Assembly: GCF_040126175.1 (NCBI RefSeq)
Contig: NZ_CP155828.1
Coordinates: 620,001-684,000 of the forward strand
Length of the DNA: 64,000 nt
Direction: 5' to 3'
Source of the DNA: Candidatus Phytoplasma solani
Lineage (GTDB): Bacteria > Bacillota_I > Bacilli_A > Acholeplasmatales > Acholeplasmataceae
Position 1 is the stretch's first letter; each line of letters begins with the position of its first letter. The position numbers were made by a program, and so were the translations under genes. Below, in pieces: positions 49,667 through 56,874 of the stretch. The notes under the pieces are model-generated. The model ran no database searches. It worked only from the letters and a program-made list of their open reading frames with translations, and was not told the origin of the DNA.

Positions 49667-50314
49667 TTATTTATTAATTTTTGTTTCTTTTTTATTTAAA
49701 TTTGATAAATATCCAGATCTAAGCTTTTTAACACGATAGCCTTGTTTATTTTTGGTAATAAATAATTTTATATATTTTAAATCTTCTAACTGATAATAAA
49801 TAACATTTAATCCTTTTTTATAGTTTGTGTTGATGGGGTTATTGTATTTATCTAGTTTTTTGGTATCTAATTTATATAATTTTAAAGTGTCTAGTTTGTC
49901 TACATTTATTTTGCCTATCAATTCTTTAATGTAGTCTTTTTGTTCGTTAAGATAATTAATTTGGAAGATAGGGAAATGCGTTTTAAGGGTATTATTTTGG
50001 CTTTTAAGGGGCGTTGTGGGGTTGGTGAGTGTTATATTATTATTATCGTTTTCAGGAGAACGATTTTTGATTATTTCTATTCTATACTTTTTGATTTCTT
50101 CTAAGATTTGAGGGTCTACAAAGAGGGTTTGGTTTTTTGGGCGGTAATTTGCTTGTTGATAGGAATTTTTCTTTTTAGAGTGAGAAACAATCGTAATATT
50201 TAATAAATCTTGTTTTAATGTTTGTAAAAAGTTTTTAATTTGAACTAAGTCGTTGGGGAGTGATTTTGTTTCCCAACCTCCGATTCTAATTTCTTGGTTT
50301 GTGTCGTTTTTCAT
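49667..50314 (-). CDS. PMU 215-residue protein, left copy
   Basis: Identical in sequence to the protein at 62925-63572, described there. It is followed within 3 bases by the iteron-like array. Here it sits behind only a 3' fragment of dnaG, so its upstream operon is lost and expression would depend on its own ribosome site (AAAAGGAGAAAAAA) and any promoter in the arm. Confidence 0.7.
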   Translation of the reverse strand: MKNDTNQEIRIGGWETKSLPNDLVQIKNFLQTLKQDLLNITIVSHSKKKNSYQQANYRPKNQTLFVDPQILEEIKKYRIEIIKNRSPENDNNNITLTNPTTPLKSQNNTLKTHFPIFQINYLNEQKDYIKELIGKINVDKLDTLKLYKLDTKKLDKYNNPINTNYKKGLNVIYYQLEDLKYIKLFITKNKQGYRVKKLRSGYLSNLNKKETKINK

Positions 50315-50357
50315 TTTTTTCTCCTTTTAGATTGTTTTGTTGGCTATAAAAATAATA

Positions 50358-50396
50358 ACCCCTAATTTGCGAAAATAAAACGCAAAATTTAGGGGT
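50358..50396 (-). terminator. Hairpin between dnaG fragment and 215-residue gene (left arm)
   Basis: Mirror of 62843-62881: ACCCCTAAATTTTGCG pairs with CGCAAATTAGGGGT (one bulge), followed by a T-rich stretch on the minus strand. Confidence 0.75.
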
Positions 50397-50472
50397 ATAT
50401 ACGTGTTTATAAGGGTATGTTAATGTGGTTTATATGTGCGAGTGTAATATGTTGGTGAAAAAAAGTAATAAT

Positions 50473-50661
50473 TTAATTAATTACTTCAACTTTGTATTCT
50501 CCAAAGAAATGAACGGCTAAATCGACTATGATTTTCTTTTTGGCCTCTTCATAAGTAATGTATGGAGCTAAAAAACATTTTTGATATGCTTCTTTTCCGT
50601 ATTGACGTAATAAATCATCAACATCTTTACAAGTTTTGTCATAAGGGGGTAAAATGCGTCT
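50473..50661 (-). pseudogene. dnaG: dnaG 3' fragment
   Basis: Encodes only the last about 62 residues of the PMU primase (RILPPYDKTCKDVDDLLRQY to KVEVIN). It is identical to the end of 61441-62766. Upstream it is cut at 50661 and joins an IS-end-like sequence (AAGCTCCACAAAAATAGAAC). A reading frame runs on for about 14 extra codons but is not meaningful. Confidence 0.85.
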
Positions 50662-50747
50662 AATGATAAGCTCCACAAAAATAGAACCAGTTGAGAGCAA
50701 CAATTTTGTCGAAAAAAAATATGATTTTTTTCGAAAAACTGCACTGT

Positions 50748-50922
50748 TCCAAAACTTTAGACACTTTTTATTTTTTAAAAATTCTTTAAGACTAACTATT
50801 AAGTTAGTCTTTTTTTGTTTTAAAGACTAAAAAATAATTTCATATCTTTTCTAAAAACGTTTTTAGAAAGGATTAAAATGTTAAGACAAAAATTATTTAA
50901 AGATTTTTTAAAAAATAAAAAG
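50748..50922 (+). promoter_or_regulatory. Sigma-factor leader, MITE-derived, with alternative hairpins
   Basis: Begins CACTGTTCCAAAACTTTAGA, the MITE terminal repeat. Arms AAGACTAACT (50788-50797) and AGTTAGTCTT (50802-50811) form a terminator-like hairpin followed by T. The second arm also pairs with AAAGACTAA (50822-50830). TTCATATCTTTTC and AGAAAGGAT precede the ATG at 50878. Identity to the MITE at 17198-17399 continues through codon 15 of the gene. Confidence 0.65.
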
Positions 50923-51513
50923 AATTTAGAGGCCCGCAATCAATTAATTGAACTTCATTATCCGTTAGCAAAAAAATTATCAAACAAATTTAATTTCTAT
51001 CCGCGAGTTTTGACTAAAGAGGATTTATACCAGGAAGGGATTTTAGGTTTAATCAAAGCCCTAAATAATTACCATGACTTAGGTTACGACTTTATCGCCT
51101 ACGCTACTCCCACCATCAAATCGGAAATCCGCGAATTAATAAGAAAAAGCCATTCCCCTTCAATCCCCCAAAAAACCACCAAACCAAGAAATATCAGTTT
51201 TAACGAAAACCAACACTCACAACAAACAATTTACGACAAAATCCCCAATCCGCATCAATTATGGTTAAAACAAGTAAAACACGAATTATTAATAAAAAAA
51301 TTAAAAACCAAACTAAGTAAAAATGAATTCAACGTTATTTGTTTGAGTTTTGGCGTTACTACAAAAAACATTAACGACACACATCAACCAACATATACAA
51401 ATCAAGAAATAGCTACAAAATTAAATTTAACTTTAAAACAAATAGAAAAATTAAAAGAACACGCCATTCAAAAACTAACCCCAAATAATAAAAAAAATAA
51501 GGAGAAAATATAA
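50878..51513 (+). CDS. PMU sigma factor (sigma-70 family, FliA/SigF-like)
   Basis: 211 residues. Region 2 is at about 30-100: HYPLAKKLSNKFNFYP, TKEDLYQEGILGLIKALNNY, then YDFIAYATPTIKSEIREL. Region 4 is at about 145-205, with a helix-turn-helix NQEIATKLNLTLKQIEKLKE. Region 1 is absent, and region 3 is short, as in alternative sigma factors. It heads PMU-B and could direct transcription of PMU promoters. A half-length broken copy is at 30366. The gene ends 4 bases before the ssb-like gene. Confidence 0.88.
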   Translation: MLRQKLFKDFLKNKKNLEARNQLIELHYPLAKKLSNKFNFYPRVLTKEDLYQEGILGLIKALNNYHDLGYDFIAYATPTIKSEIRELIRKSHSPSIPQKTTKPRNISFNENQHSQQTIYDKIPNPHQLWLKQVKHELLIKKLKTKLSKNEFNVICLSFGVTTKNINDTHQPTYTNQEIATKLNLTLKQIEKLKEHAIQKLTPNNKKNKEKI

Positions 51514-51517
51514 AAAA

Positions 51518-52072
51518 ATGTTAAACAAAGTTCAATTAATCGGCAATATCGCCCATAACTTAGAAAAACAATACATTAATAGTAGAGATTATATGCCACA
51601 AACAAAAGAGGTGCAAGGATACACAGCGATGGCACAAAGCTGCACAACGGAAGCGCAAAAATACACATCGGATGCGCAAGAATGCACAGCGGAGGCGCAA
51701 AAATACCCAGAGAATGCGCAAGAATACACAGCGGAGGCACAAAGATACACAACCTATGCGCAAGAATCCACAGCGTTGTCGCAAGAATGCACAGCGAAGG
51801 CACAAAATATAATAAATTCTTTACAATCAACTAATCAACCTAAAAATATATCAATTAATTTAACTACAAAAACTATTCCTGATTATTTAACTGGAGGAAC
51901 AAAATCAGTTCCATATTGTGAAGTCACTTATGATTTACAAGAATTAAAAGACTTTATTAACAAATTAGACTTATCAAACAATTCTCACTTACAAAAAATA
52001 AGACAATTTGTAAATGATTATACACAACCAGTGAGTAAACCAATAGAAGAAGGTGATAACGACATGATGTAA
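51518..52072 (+). CDS. Chimera: ssb N-terminus fused to heptad repeats
   Basis: 184 residues. The first about 16 (MLNKVQLIGNIAHNLE) match the start of single-stranded-DNA-binding proteins; the rest of the OB fold is missing. Residues about 32-101 are ten seven-residue units (consensus AQEYTAE, Ala and Tyr/Cys at a and d) predicted to be a coiled coil. The C-terminal about 80 residues (NISINLTTKTIPDYLTGGTKS, DLQELKDFINKLD) are of unknown type and end acidic (EEGDNDMM). SSB normally has an acidic tip too, but with a final Phe. DNA binding is doubtful. It follows the sigma gene by 4 bases. Confidence 0.75.
   Translation: MLNKVQLIGNIAHNLEKQYINSRDYMPQTKEVQGYTAMAQSCTTEAQKYTSDAQECTAEAQKYPENAQEYTAEAQRYTTYAQESTALSQECTAKAQNIINSLQSTNQPKNISINLTTKTIPDYLTGGTKSVPYCEVTYDLQELKDFINKLDLSNNSHLQKIRQFVNDYTQPVSKPIEEGDNDMM
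51611..51820 (+). repeat. Ten 21-bp tandem repeats
   Basis: Units every 21 bases from 51611; nine clear and the tenth (51800) degenerate. Two units are unchanged copies of units in the gene at 29540, though their order differs. Confidence 0.85.
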
Positions 52073-52074
52073 TT

Positions 52075-52106
52075 AAAAAGACTAGATTTAAAACCTAGTC
52101 TTTTTT
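52075..52106 (+). terminator. Terminator after the ssb-like gene
   Basis: AAAAAGACTAG (52075-52085) and CTAGTCTTTTT (52095-52105), 9-base loop, ending in T. Three bases after the stop. Confidence 0.85.
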
Positions 52107-52780
52107 AATATGTAAAAAACGCATTTAAAAGGCCTTTAATGGCCTTGTAGATGATAATTAATATAAAATCTAAATTAAAAAAATAAAAGCGATAATTATT
52201 TGTAATTTTAAATTAATACCAAAAAAAACTCCAAACTGTCAAAAAGAAAAATTAAATAACAAAACTTGACAAGAAAAGAGCAAGGAGTGACAAAAAAAAC
52301 AAAGAAACTAAAAAAACTAAAACATTATTATAAATATGTAACAAATATTTTTTCTGATGATTGGTATATTGACGGACATACATGCGGGACTGTTTATTAT
52401 AATTTTTTAGATACTACTCGACCTCCTCAAAAACCAAAAGAATTAGAATAATTTTTAACTACAATGCCCTAAATGGTTACTCGAAGAAGACAAAGACTTT
52501 TTCATGGATGAAGTTAATTGTCCTACAAACAAAAAAAGATGAAGATAATCATGTTATATGTAAAACCTACTACCTCCACTTCAATCCCAAAAAAGCTATA
52601 TAACCCTTTATACAGAAAAACACAACCTTAAAACATAAAAACCCACAATACACTTAAAACACATTATTTTATCCCTTAATAACATTTTATATAATTATTT
52701 GAAGTCCGCCTCAAACAACATTGTTACAAACAATTTAAAGACCAATATTTTGAATAAACAAATATTAAGCAAAACAAATC
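52107..52780 (+). pseudogene. Decayed hypothetical gene region
   Basis: Frames such as FSDDWYIDGHTCGTVYYNF (about 52345-52400), EEDKDFFMDEVNCPTNKK (about 52485-52540) and VICKTYYLHFNPKKAI (about 52555-52600) read as protein but are separated by stops. EDKDFF resembles EDKDYY in the pseudogene at 47276, so this may be the same family. No intact gene. Confidence 0.4.
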
Positions 52781-52786
52781 ATAACC

Positions 52787-52815
52787 AAGACTCTCTTTAT
52801 GAGAGTCTTTTTTTT
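52787..52815 (+). terminator. Terminator before the 184-residue gene
   Basis: AAGACTCTC (52787-52795), loop TTTAT, GAGAGTCTT (52801-52809), then T. Confidence 0.85.
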
Positions 52816-52846
52816 ATATCCAAAATAAAATTAAAGGAGAATTAAA

Positions 52847-53401
52847 ATGGATAAAAATAGAATAAAAATAGTTAACAAAAATTTTAAAAAATTTCATAAT
52901 ATTTTCGACCGTCTTATTTCAAAATATTATTATAGAAACACCAAAACATTACAAAAAATGGAAAATATGGCTTTAATTGATGTGTTTATTAATAGTTTAG
53001 AATTAATATACCTTCAAATTCCTAAAAAACAATTAATTTTCCATTTCAAAAATTGGGACGAAAGTTATTCCACGTTCAGTTTTGAAATTTACGATAATAA
53101 TTTCATCATTCGTGGGAAAATGGCAGTTTTTTATTTAGAAGATAAAGAAGACATTATTCCCATAATTGAATTAAGCCAACAAGAAATTGGTTTTTTTACT
53201 GATTTTAATATACTTATTTTTTTAGATCGAACTGAAAAATTTTGGGACGCAAACTTGAATACAACCATTCAAGAATTAAACAAAGGAAAACAATTTTTGA
53301 CTCAATCAATCGGAAGTGATGTTGTAATTTTAAAATATGACTCATCCCCCAATTTTAAAACATTAATTTATTCCTTGCATTTCCCTATTTTTAAAAACTA
53401 A
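52847..53401 (+). CDS. Hypothetical PMU-B protein
   Basis: 184 residues, no signal peptide or clear membrane segment. It is basic at the N-terminus (DKNRIKIVNKNFKKFH), then alternates strands with aromatic residues (FHFKNWDESYSTFSFEIYD, IIPIIELSQQEIGFFTDF). Possibly a mixed alpha/beta fold. Strong ribosome site (AAAGGAGAATTAAA). It is bounded on both sides by terminators, so it is its own transcription unit or is attenuated. Not recognised. Confidence 0.6.
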   Translation: MDKNRIKIVNKNFKKFHNIFDRLISKYYYRNTKTLQKMENMALIDVFINSLELIYLQIPKKQLIFHFKNWDESYSTFSFEIYDNNFIIRGKMAVFYLEDKEDIIPIIELSQQEIGFFTDFNILIFLDRTEKFWDANLNTTIQELNKGKQFLTQSIGSDVVILKYDSSPNFKTLIYSLHFPIFKN

Positions 53402-53416
53402 AACAAACCCTAATTT

Positions 53417-53444
53417 AGACCTTCAAATTGAAGGTCTTTTTTTA
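53417..53444 (+). terminator. Terminator before the split tmk gene
   Basis: AGACCTTC (53417-53424), loop, GAAGGTCT (53430-53437), then a T run. Confidence 0.85.
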
Positions 53445-53476
53445 TGCCCAAATTAAGATTAAAAGGAGAAAAAATC

Positions 53477-53538
53477 ATGAAATTAATCGTTTTCGAAGGA
53501 CTTGACGGCAGTGGAAAAACAAGTCTAATAAAAAGCGT
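53477..53538 (+). CDS. tmk: Thymidylate kinase, 5' exon (split by intron 1)
   Basis: ATG at 53477 after AAAAGGAG. The 62 bases encode MKLIVFEGLDGSGKTSLIKS plus two bases of the next codon, i.e. the whole P-loop. The gene resumes at 56051. Exons together are 633 bases (210 codons plus stop). Across the joint the reading LIKSVKRELKKQGKEVI lines up without gaps with LIKQLKKYFKNQNKKVI of the uninterrupted tmk at 28389. It functions only if intron 1 is spliced out. Confidence 0.88.
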
Positions 53539-56050
53539 GGGCGCCAAAGATGCCTAAATATCGTGTTATCTAACCAATAACCAGTGCGATAAACACTGAA
53601 AGGAGATAGTCGGTCCGTTAAACGAAAGAATCATGGGTTACAGCAGACTATCAAAGCGGGTTGAGACGAAGTTAGTTAGTCAAGATGATACCGCCACCAA
53701 ATTGTCCCATGGATAAGCCTGCAATGGCCTAAGAAGAAAAGCAGATGTAATTTGTTAACCTAGTACGCAAACTACCGAAACCGTATAGTCCAGAGTCTAT
53801 CAATATATAACGCTTGTATTGGATAGTTTATCAACAAAAACAACCTGGAATCTCACCGACAGTCAGGAAAGACATTAAAACATAAGCGGTTACTTCACCT
53901 AAAGGACAAAGGTAGATATTTAGAGTAACTTGGAGAATCCTAAAAGCAAGTTATTTAATTAACAGGTCAAGGAATAAATGCTAAGACGCTCAAGGATAAA
54001 GAGACTTTTTAGTAGTCGGAGAAGTAAAACTTAGTTTGGAATAACTAAGATAATCGACCTCCCAAGAAGAAGGTTAACAACCCTCATAGGGCAAAAGAAG
54101 TCAGTAATTTATTATTTATTCAATGTAATCAAGAGGGGAGTTGATAAATTATGTCAACAACTGTATCACTAGAAACTAAGCTTTCGCGAACATTGAATAA
54201 GATTCAATATTGTTCCACAAACAACTATCCTTTAAAAAGGGAATTACAGCAAGGAATGAATAACTTTCATAATACGTTAACGGCGTTCAACAGAATCGCC
54301 GCAAACAAAGGTGCGGGTACACCAGGAATTGACAATAAAACCATTGACGGTATCAATTTAGGAAAACTAGAAAGATACCACAAGGAATATGTCAATAACT
54401 GTTACAATCCGAACCCTGTTAAAAGAATACTCATTCCCAAAGACAACGATAAGGTTAGACCTCTTGGAATACCTACCATAAAAGATAGGTTGATACAAAA
54501 AGGTCTCGAACAACTCTTAAATCCATACTTTGAAAAAATCTTTTCAGAATGGAGCTTTGGATTTAGAACCAAAAAATCTTGTCACGACGCAATAAAACGC
54601 GTCAGACAAAGATTTACGGGAATTGATTACATTATCAAAATTGACCTGAAAGGTTATTTTGATACTATCAACCATGAAATTCTTATGAGAACTTTAAATC
54701 AGTTCATCAAAAAGAACAAAACCCTTGCAACCATTCATAAATGGTTAAAAGCTGGATTTATGAAAGACGGTATCAAATATGAATCTTTATCTGGTTCTCC
54801 CCAAGGAGGAATTATTTCCCCTTTGTTGGCGAATGTATATTTACATTACATTGACCTTAAAATGGATGAACTAATTAAAGAAGGAACACCAATAAGGAAA
54901 GCAAACCCAGAATATGGAAAAGCATACCATCAAGGAATGCATCATAAACTGGGGATTGATAGACAAATTAACCTAAATCCAAAAACAAGAGTTGAATATA
55001 TCCGATATGCCGATGATTTTATCATAGGAATTAAAGGAAAATATGACAAAGCTGAAACTATTAAAAACCAAGTGACTCAATGGCTAGAACAAGATTTAAA
55101 ACTAACAATTAGTAAAAATAAATCAAAAATTGTAAAAGCCAACAAGGGCACAAGGTTTCTATCCTACATGATTAAGGTAAAACCAACCAGTAGCAAACTC
55201 ACCAAGAAAACCCACAAAAAATCCCTAAACGGTCGGGTACAAATCCAAGTTCCCAAAGCAAAAGCCAAAGAATATGGATATGAATACAATTGGTTAAAAA
55301 GAGAAAAGATTAAGCATGATGAAACATTAGCAAGTAGGGACGAATTAGAAATAATACGCACTTATAAAACAATCGTATGTGGAATCATCCAATACTTTTG
55401 CTTAGCTAACAATCTAAATGCATTAACCCATCTAACCTATCTAGCTGAATATAGTTGTTTGAAAACCTTGGCAAGAAAACGGAAAACGTCACTTGCCAGA
55501 GTTCGAAAGAAATTTAGTAGAGGCTCAACTTGGGCCATCCCTTATATTAATAAAGGGAAAACCAAGTATGAATCATGGATTGTTTACTCTTGGGATAAAA
55601 TCAAGAAAATGCGTAGCTATAAGGAAAATCCTGATATTACCATCAACTCATTTATATTCCAAGGCCGTACGAATCTAACCGACCGTCTTAAAGCGGAATG
55701 TTGTGAAAAGTGCGGCAAAACAACCCAACTCCACATTCATCATATTGGAACGGTCCGCAACGCGAATCGCAAAAGTATGGTGAATAAAAGTACAAAAGTG
55801 TTATGTATGGGTTGTCATCGTAAAATAACAAACCAACAAATGCATGACATCAGATTAAATAAAAAAAGTAAAAGAACAATAAGAATAAATAGCTAATCAG
55901 CCGCAAGGTGAAATTAGTTCTGGAAAGAGAGTAAATTATGGAAAGCCGTATGCTTGGAAACTTGCTCGTACGGTTTGGACGGGGGCGGATTGTAGTAGAT
56001 ATAATGGAAAAACAAATCCCATTATTGAGGCGCAATTCATCTATCCGTAT
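53539..56050 (+). mobile_element. Group II intron 1 (in tmk)
   Basis: 2512 bases. The 5' end GGGCGCCAAAGATGCC is shared with intron 2. A hairpin loop holds ACGCTT (53810-53815), exactly complementary to the last six exon bases AAGCGT, as expected for EBS1/IBS1. A nearby GTTTAT (53826-53831) is a possible EBS2. Domain IV encodes the reverse transcriptase. Domain V is 55943-55976, 34 bases with the AGC triad and a GGAAAC loop. Domain VI follows, ending CTATCCGTAT. Boundaries were chosen because they restore the tmk frame and agree with intron 2. Confidence 0.88.
54151..55896 (+). CDS. ltrA: Group II intron reverse transcriptase/maturase, intron 1
   Basis: 581 residues. Reverse transcriptase blocks: KGAGTPGIDNKTIDGI (about 50), RPLGIPTIKDRLIQKG (about 108), IIKIDLKGYFDTINHE (about 170), GSPQGGIISPLLANVYL (about 215) and the active-site YADD at 286-289. 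A maturase domain X follows (about 380-470). The C-terminal HNH endonuclease (about 519-565) has paired Cys (CEKCG and CMGCH) and HIHH. This enables target-primed insertion and helps splicing. ATG has a GGGGAG site. Confidence 0.94.
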   Translation: MSTTVSLETKLSRTLNKIQYCSTNNYPLKRELQQGMNNFHNTLTAFNRIAANKGAGTPGIDNKTIDGINLGKLERYHKEYVNNCYNPNPVKRILIPKDNDKVRPLGIPTIKDRLIQKGLEQLLNPYFEKIFSEWSFGFRTKKSCHDAIKRVRQRFTGIDYIIKIDLKGYFDTINHEILMRTLNQFIKKNKTLATIHKWLKAGFMKDGIKYESLSGSPQGGIISPLLANVYLHYIDLKMDELIKEGTPIRKANPEYGKAYHQGMHHKLGIDRQINLNPKTRVEYIRYADDFIIGIKGKYDKAETIKNQVTQWLEQDLKLTISKNKSKIVKANKGTRFLSYMIKVKPTSSKLTKKTHKKSLNGRVQIQVPKAKAKEYGYEYNWLKREKIKHDETLASRDELEIIRTYKTIVCGIIQYFCLANNLNALTHLTYLAEYSCLKTLARKRKTSLARVRKKFSRGSTWAIPYINKGKTKYESWIVYSWDKIKKMRSYKENPDITINSFIFQGRTNLTDRLKAECCEKCGKTTQLHIHHIGTVRNANRKSMVNKSTKVLCMGCHRKITNQQMHDIRLNKKSKRTIRINS

Positions 56051-56621
56051 TAAACGTGAATTAAAAAAACAAGGCAAAGAAGTGATTGTTATTCGCGGAT
56101 TAGGAAGTTCTACAATCGGGAATTCTATACGTGAAACGTTTTTAACACACAACAAATTACACAATTTAACTAGATATTTTTTAAGTTTTGCCAACATGAT
56201 TCAAACCCAAGAAGAACGCATCAAACCCCACTTAAAAACCCCTAAAATTATTTTAGTTGATCGTTGGTTAGGCTCTAATTTTGCATATCGTGTATATCCT
56301 AATCAAATTGATAAAAAATATTATCTTTTTAACAATTTAACTAAATTATTCATTAAACCTGATATCACCGTTTATCTAAAAATTCACCCCCAAATAGGTT
56401 TAAAACGTAAATTAAATCAAAACAACCACCAATTAGATGTTATTGAAACTAGTTCCTTAGCTTACTTTCATCAAGTAGAAAAGGGTTATCAGGAATTTTT
56501 AAAAAGAAAAAATCTAGGTCCTCAAATTGTTTTAAAAGCGATGGAAGCTAAAAATTCCAACTTCAACACAAAACAAATAATAAAAAAAATAGGAGAAATA
56601 CCAAATGCCAATAGTCATTAA
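56051..56621 (+). CDS. tmk: Thymidylate kinase, 3' exon
   Basis: Continues from 53538 after splicing. Carries RGLGSSTIGNSIRE, the VDRWLGSNFAYR motif (DRx) and YLKIHPQIGLKRK, followed by the C-terminal helix. Unlike the tmk at 28389 it has no Cys cluster near the end. An unspliced frame opens from 55938 inside the intron, but lacks the P-loop and would be inactive. Confidence 0.85.
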
Positions 56622-56751
56622 GAAAAAATGTCAAAACGGCAATTTATATATCCATTATAGTAACGGCAAAATCAAAACTATTAAAAAAGATGGAACTATT
56701 CAATGGCGTACTAAAAAAATAAAATTTTACCCCCCGAAAAAGACTCTTTAA
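56605..56751 (+). CDS. Small basic protein (48 residues)
   Basis: ATG at 56605 with AGGAG 10 bases upstream, overlapping the tmk end by 17 bases. The sequence starts MPIVIKKKCQNGNLYIHYSN and has KTIKKDGTIQWRTKK: basic, probably beta-rich, loosely like one DUF2963 unit. Its stop lies inside a terminator stem. Not recognised, but the good ribosome site and tight packing suggest it is real. Confidence 0.5.
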   Translation: MPIVIKKKCQNGNLYIHYSNGKIKTIKKDGTIQWRTKKIKFYPPKKTL

Positions 56752-56766
56752 TTAGAGTCTTTTTTT
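56739..56766 (+). terminator. Terminator before the nuclease-like gene
   Basis: AAAGACTCT (about 56739-56747), loop, AGAGTCTTT (about 56754-56762), followed by T. Confidence 0.85.
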
Positions 56767-56789
56767 ATTATAGAAAGGGAATTAATCAA

Positions 56790-56874
56790 ATGAAACAATC
56801 AACCGATTTGCATTTCAAAAATATTGATATTTTGAAACATCAATCTTTGTGTGTTAACATCACTAAACAAATAA
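56790..56874 (+). CDS. Nuclease-like PMU protein, 5' exon (split by intron 2)
   Basis: ATG at 56790 after AGAAAGGGA. 85 bases encode MKQSTDLHFKNIDILKHQ to VNITKQI plus one base. This matches the start of the 210-residue protein at 27767 (NQLTNLHFKNINVFNN, VNITKQI). The gene resumes at 59389. Total 618 bases, 205 codons plus stop. Confidence 0.85.

Larger units (their letters stand above)
49239..50661 (-). repeat. Left arm of a 1.42-kb inverted repeat
   Basis: Every landmark here mirrors 62578-64000 with a constant coordinate sum of 113239: the 11-bp repeats, the 215-residue gene, the hairpin and the dnaG 3' end. This means no insertions or deletions between arms. Both 215-residue proteins read identically. 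The right arm may extend past the window. Confidence 0.9.

Noticed and set aside
51611-51820. Possible CRISPR-like array
   Set aside because: Units are contiguous with no unique spacers, lie inside a reading frame and are multiples of three. No cas genes are present.
51560-51830. Two Cys/Arg-rich minus-strand frames across the 21-bp repeats
   Set aside because: They arise because a 21-base unit without stops is open in several frames. No ribosome site, and the plus-strand heptads make structural sense.
55938-56050. Start of the tmk frame inside intron 1
   Set aside because: The frame opens in domain V/VI of the intron. The P-loop is in the upstream exon, so the real gene begins at 53477.
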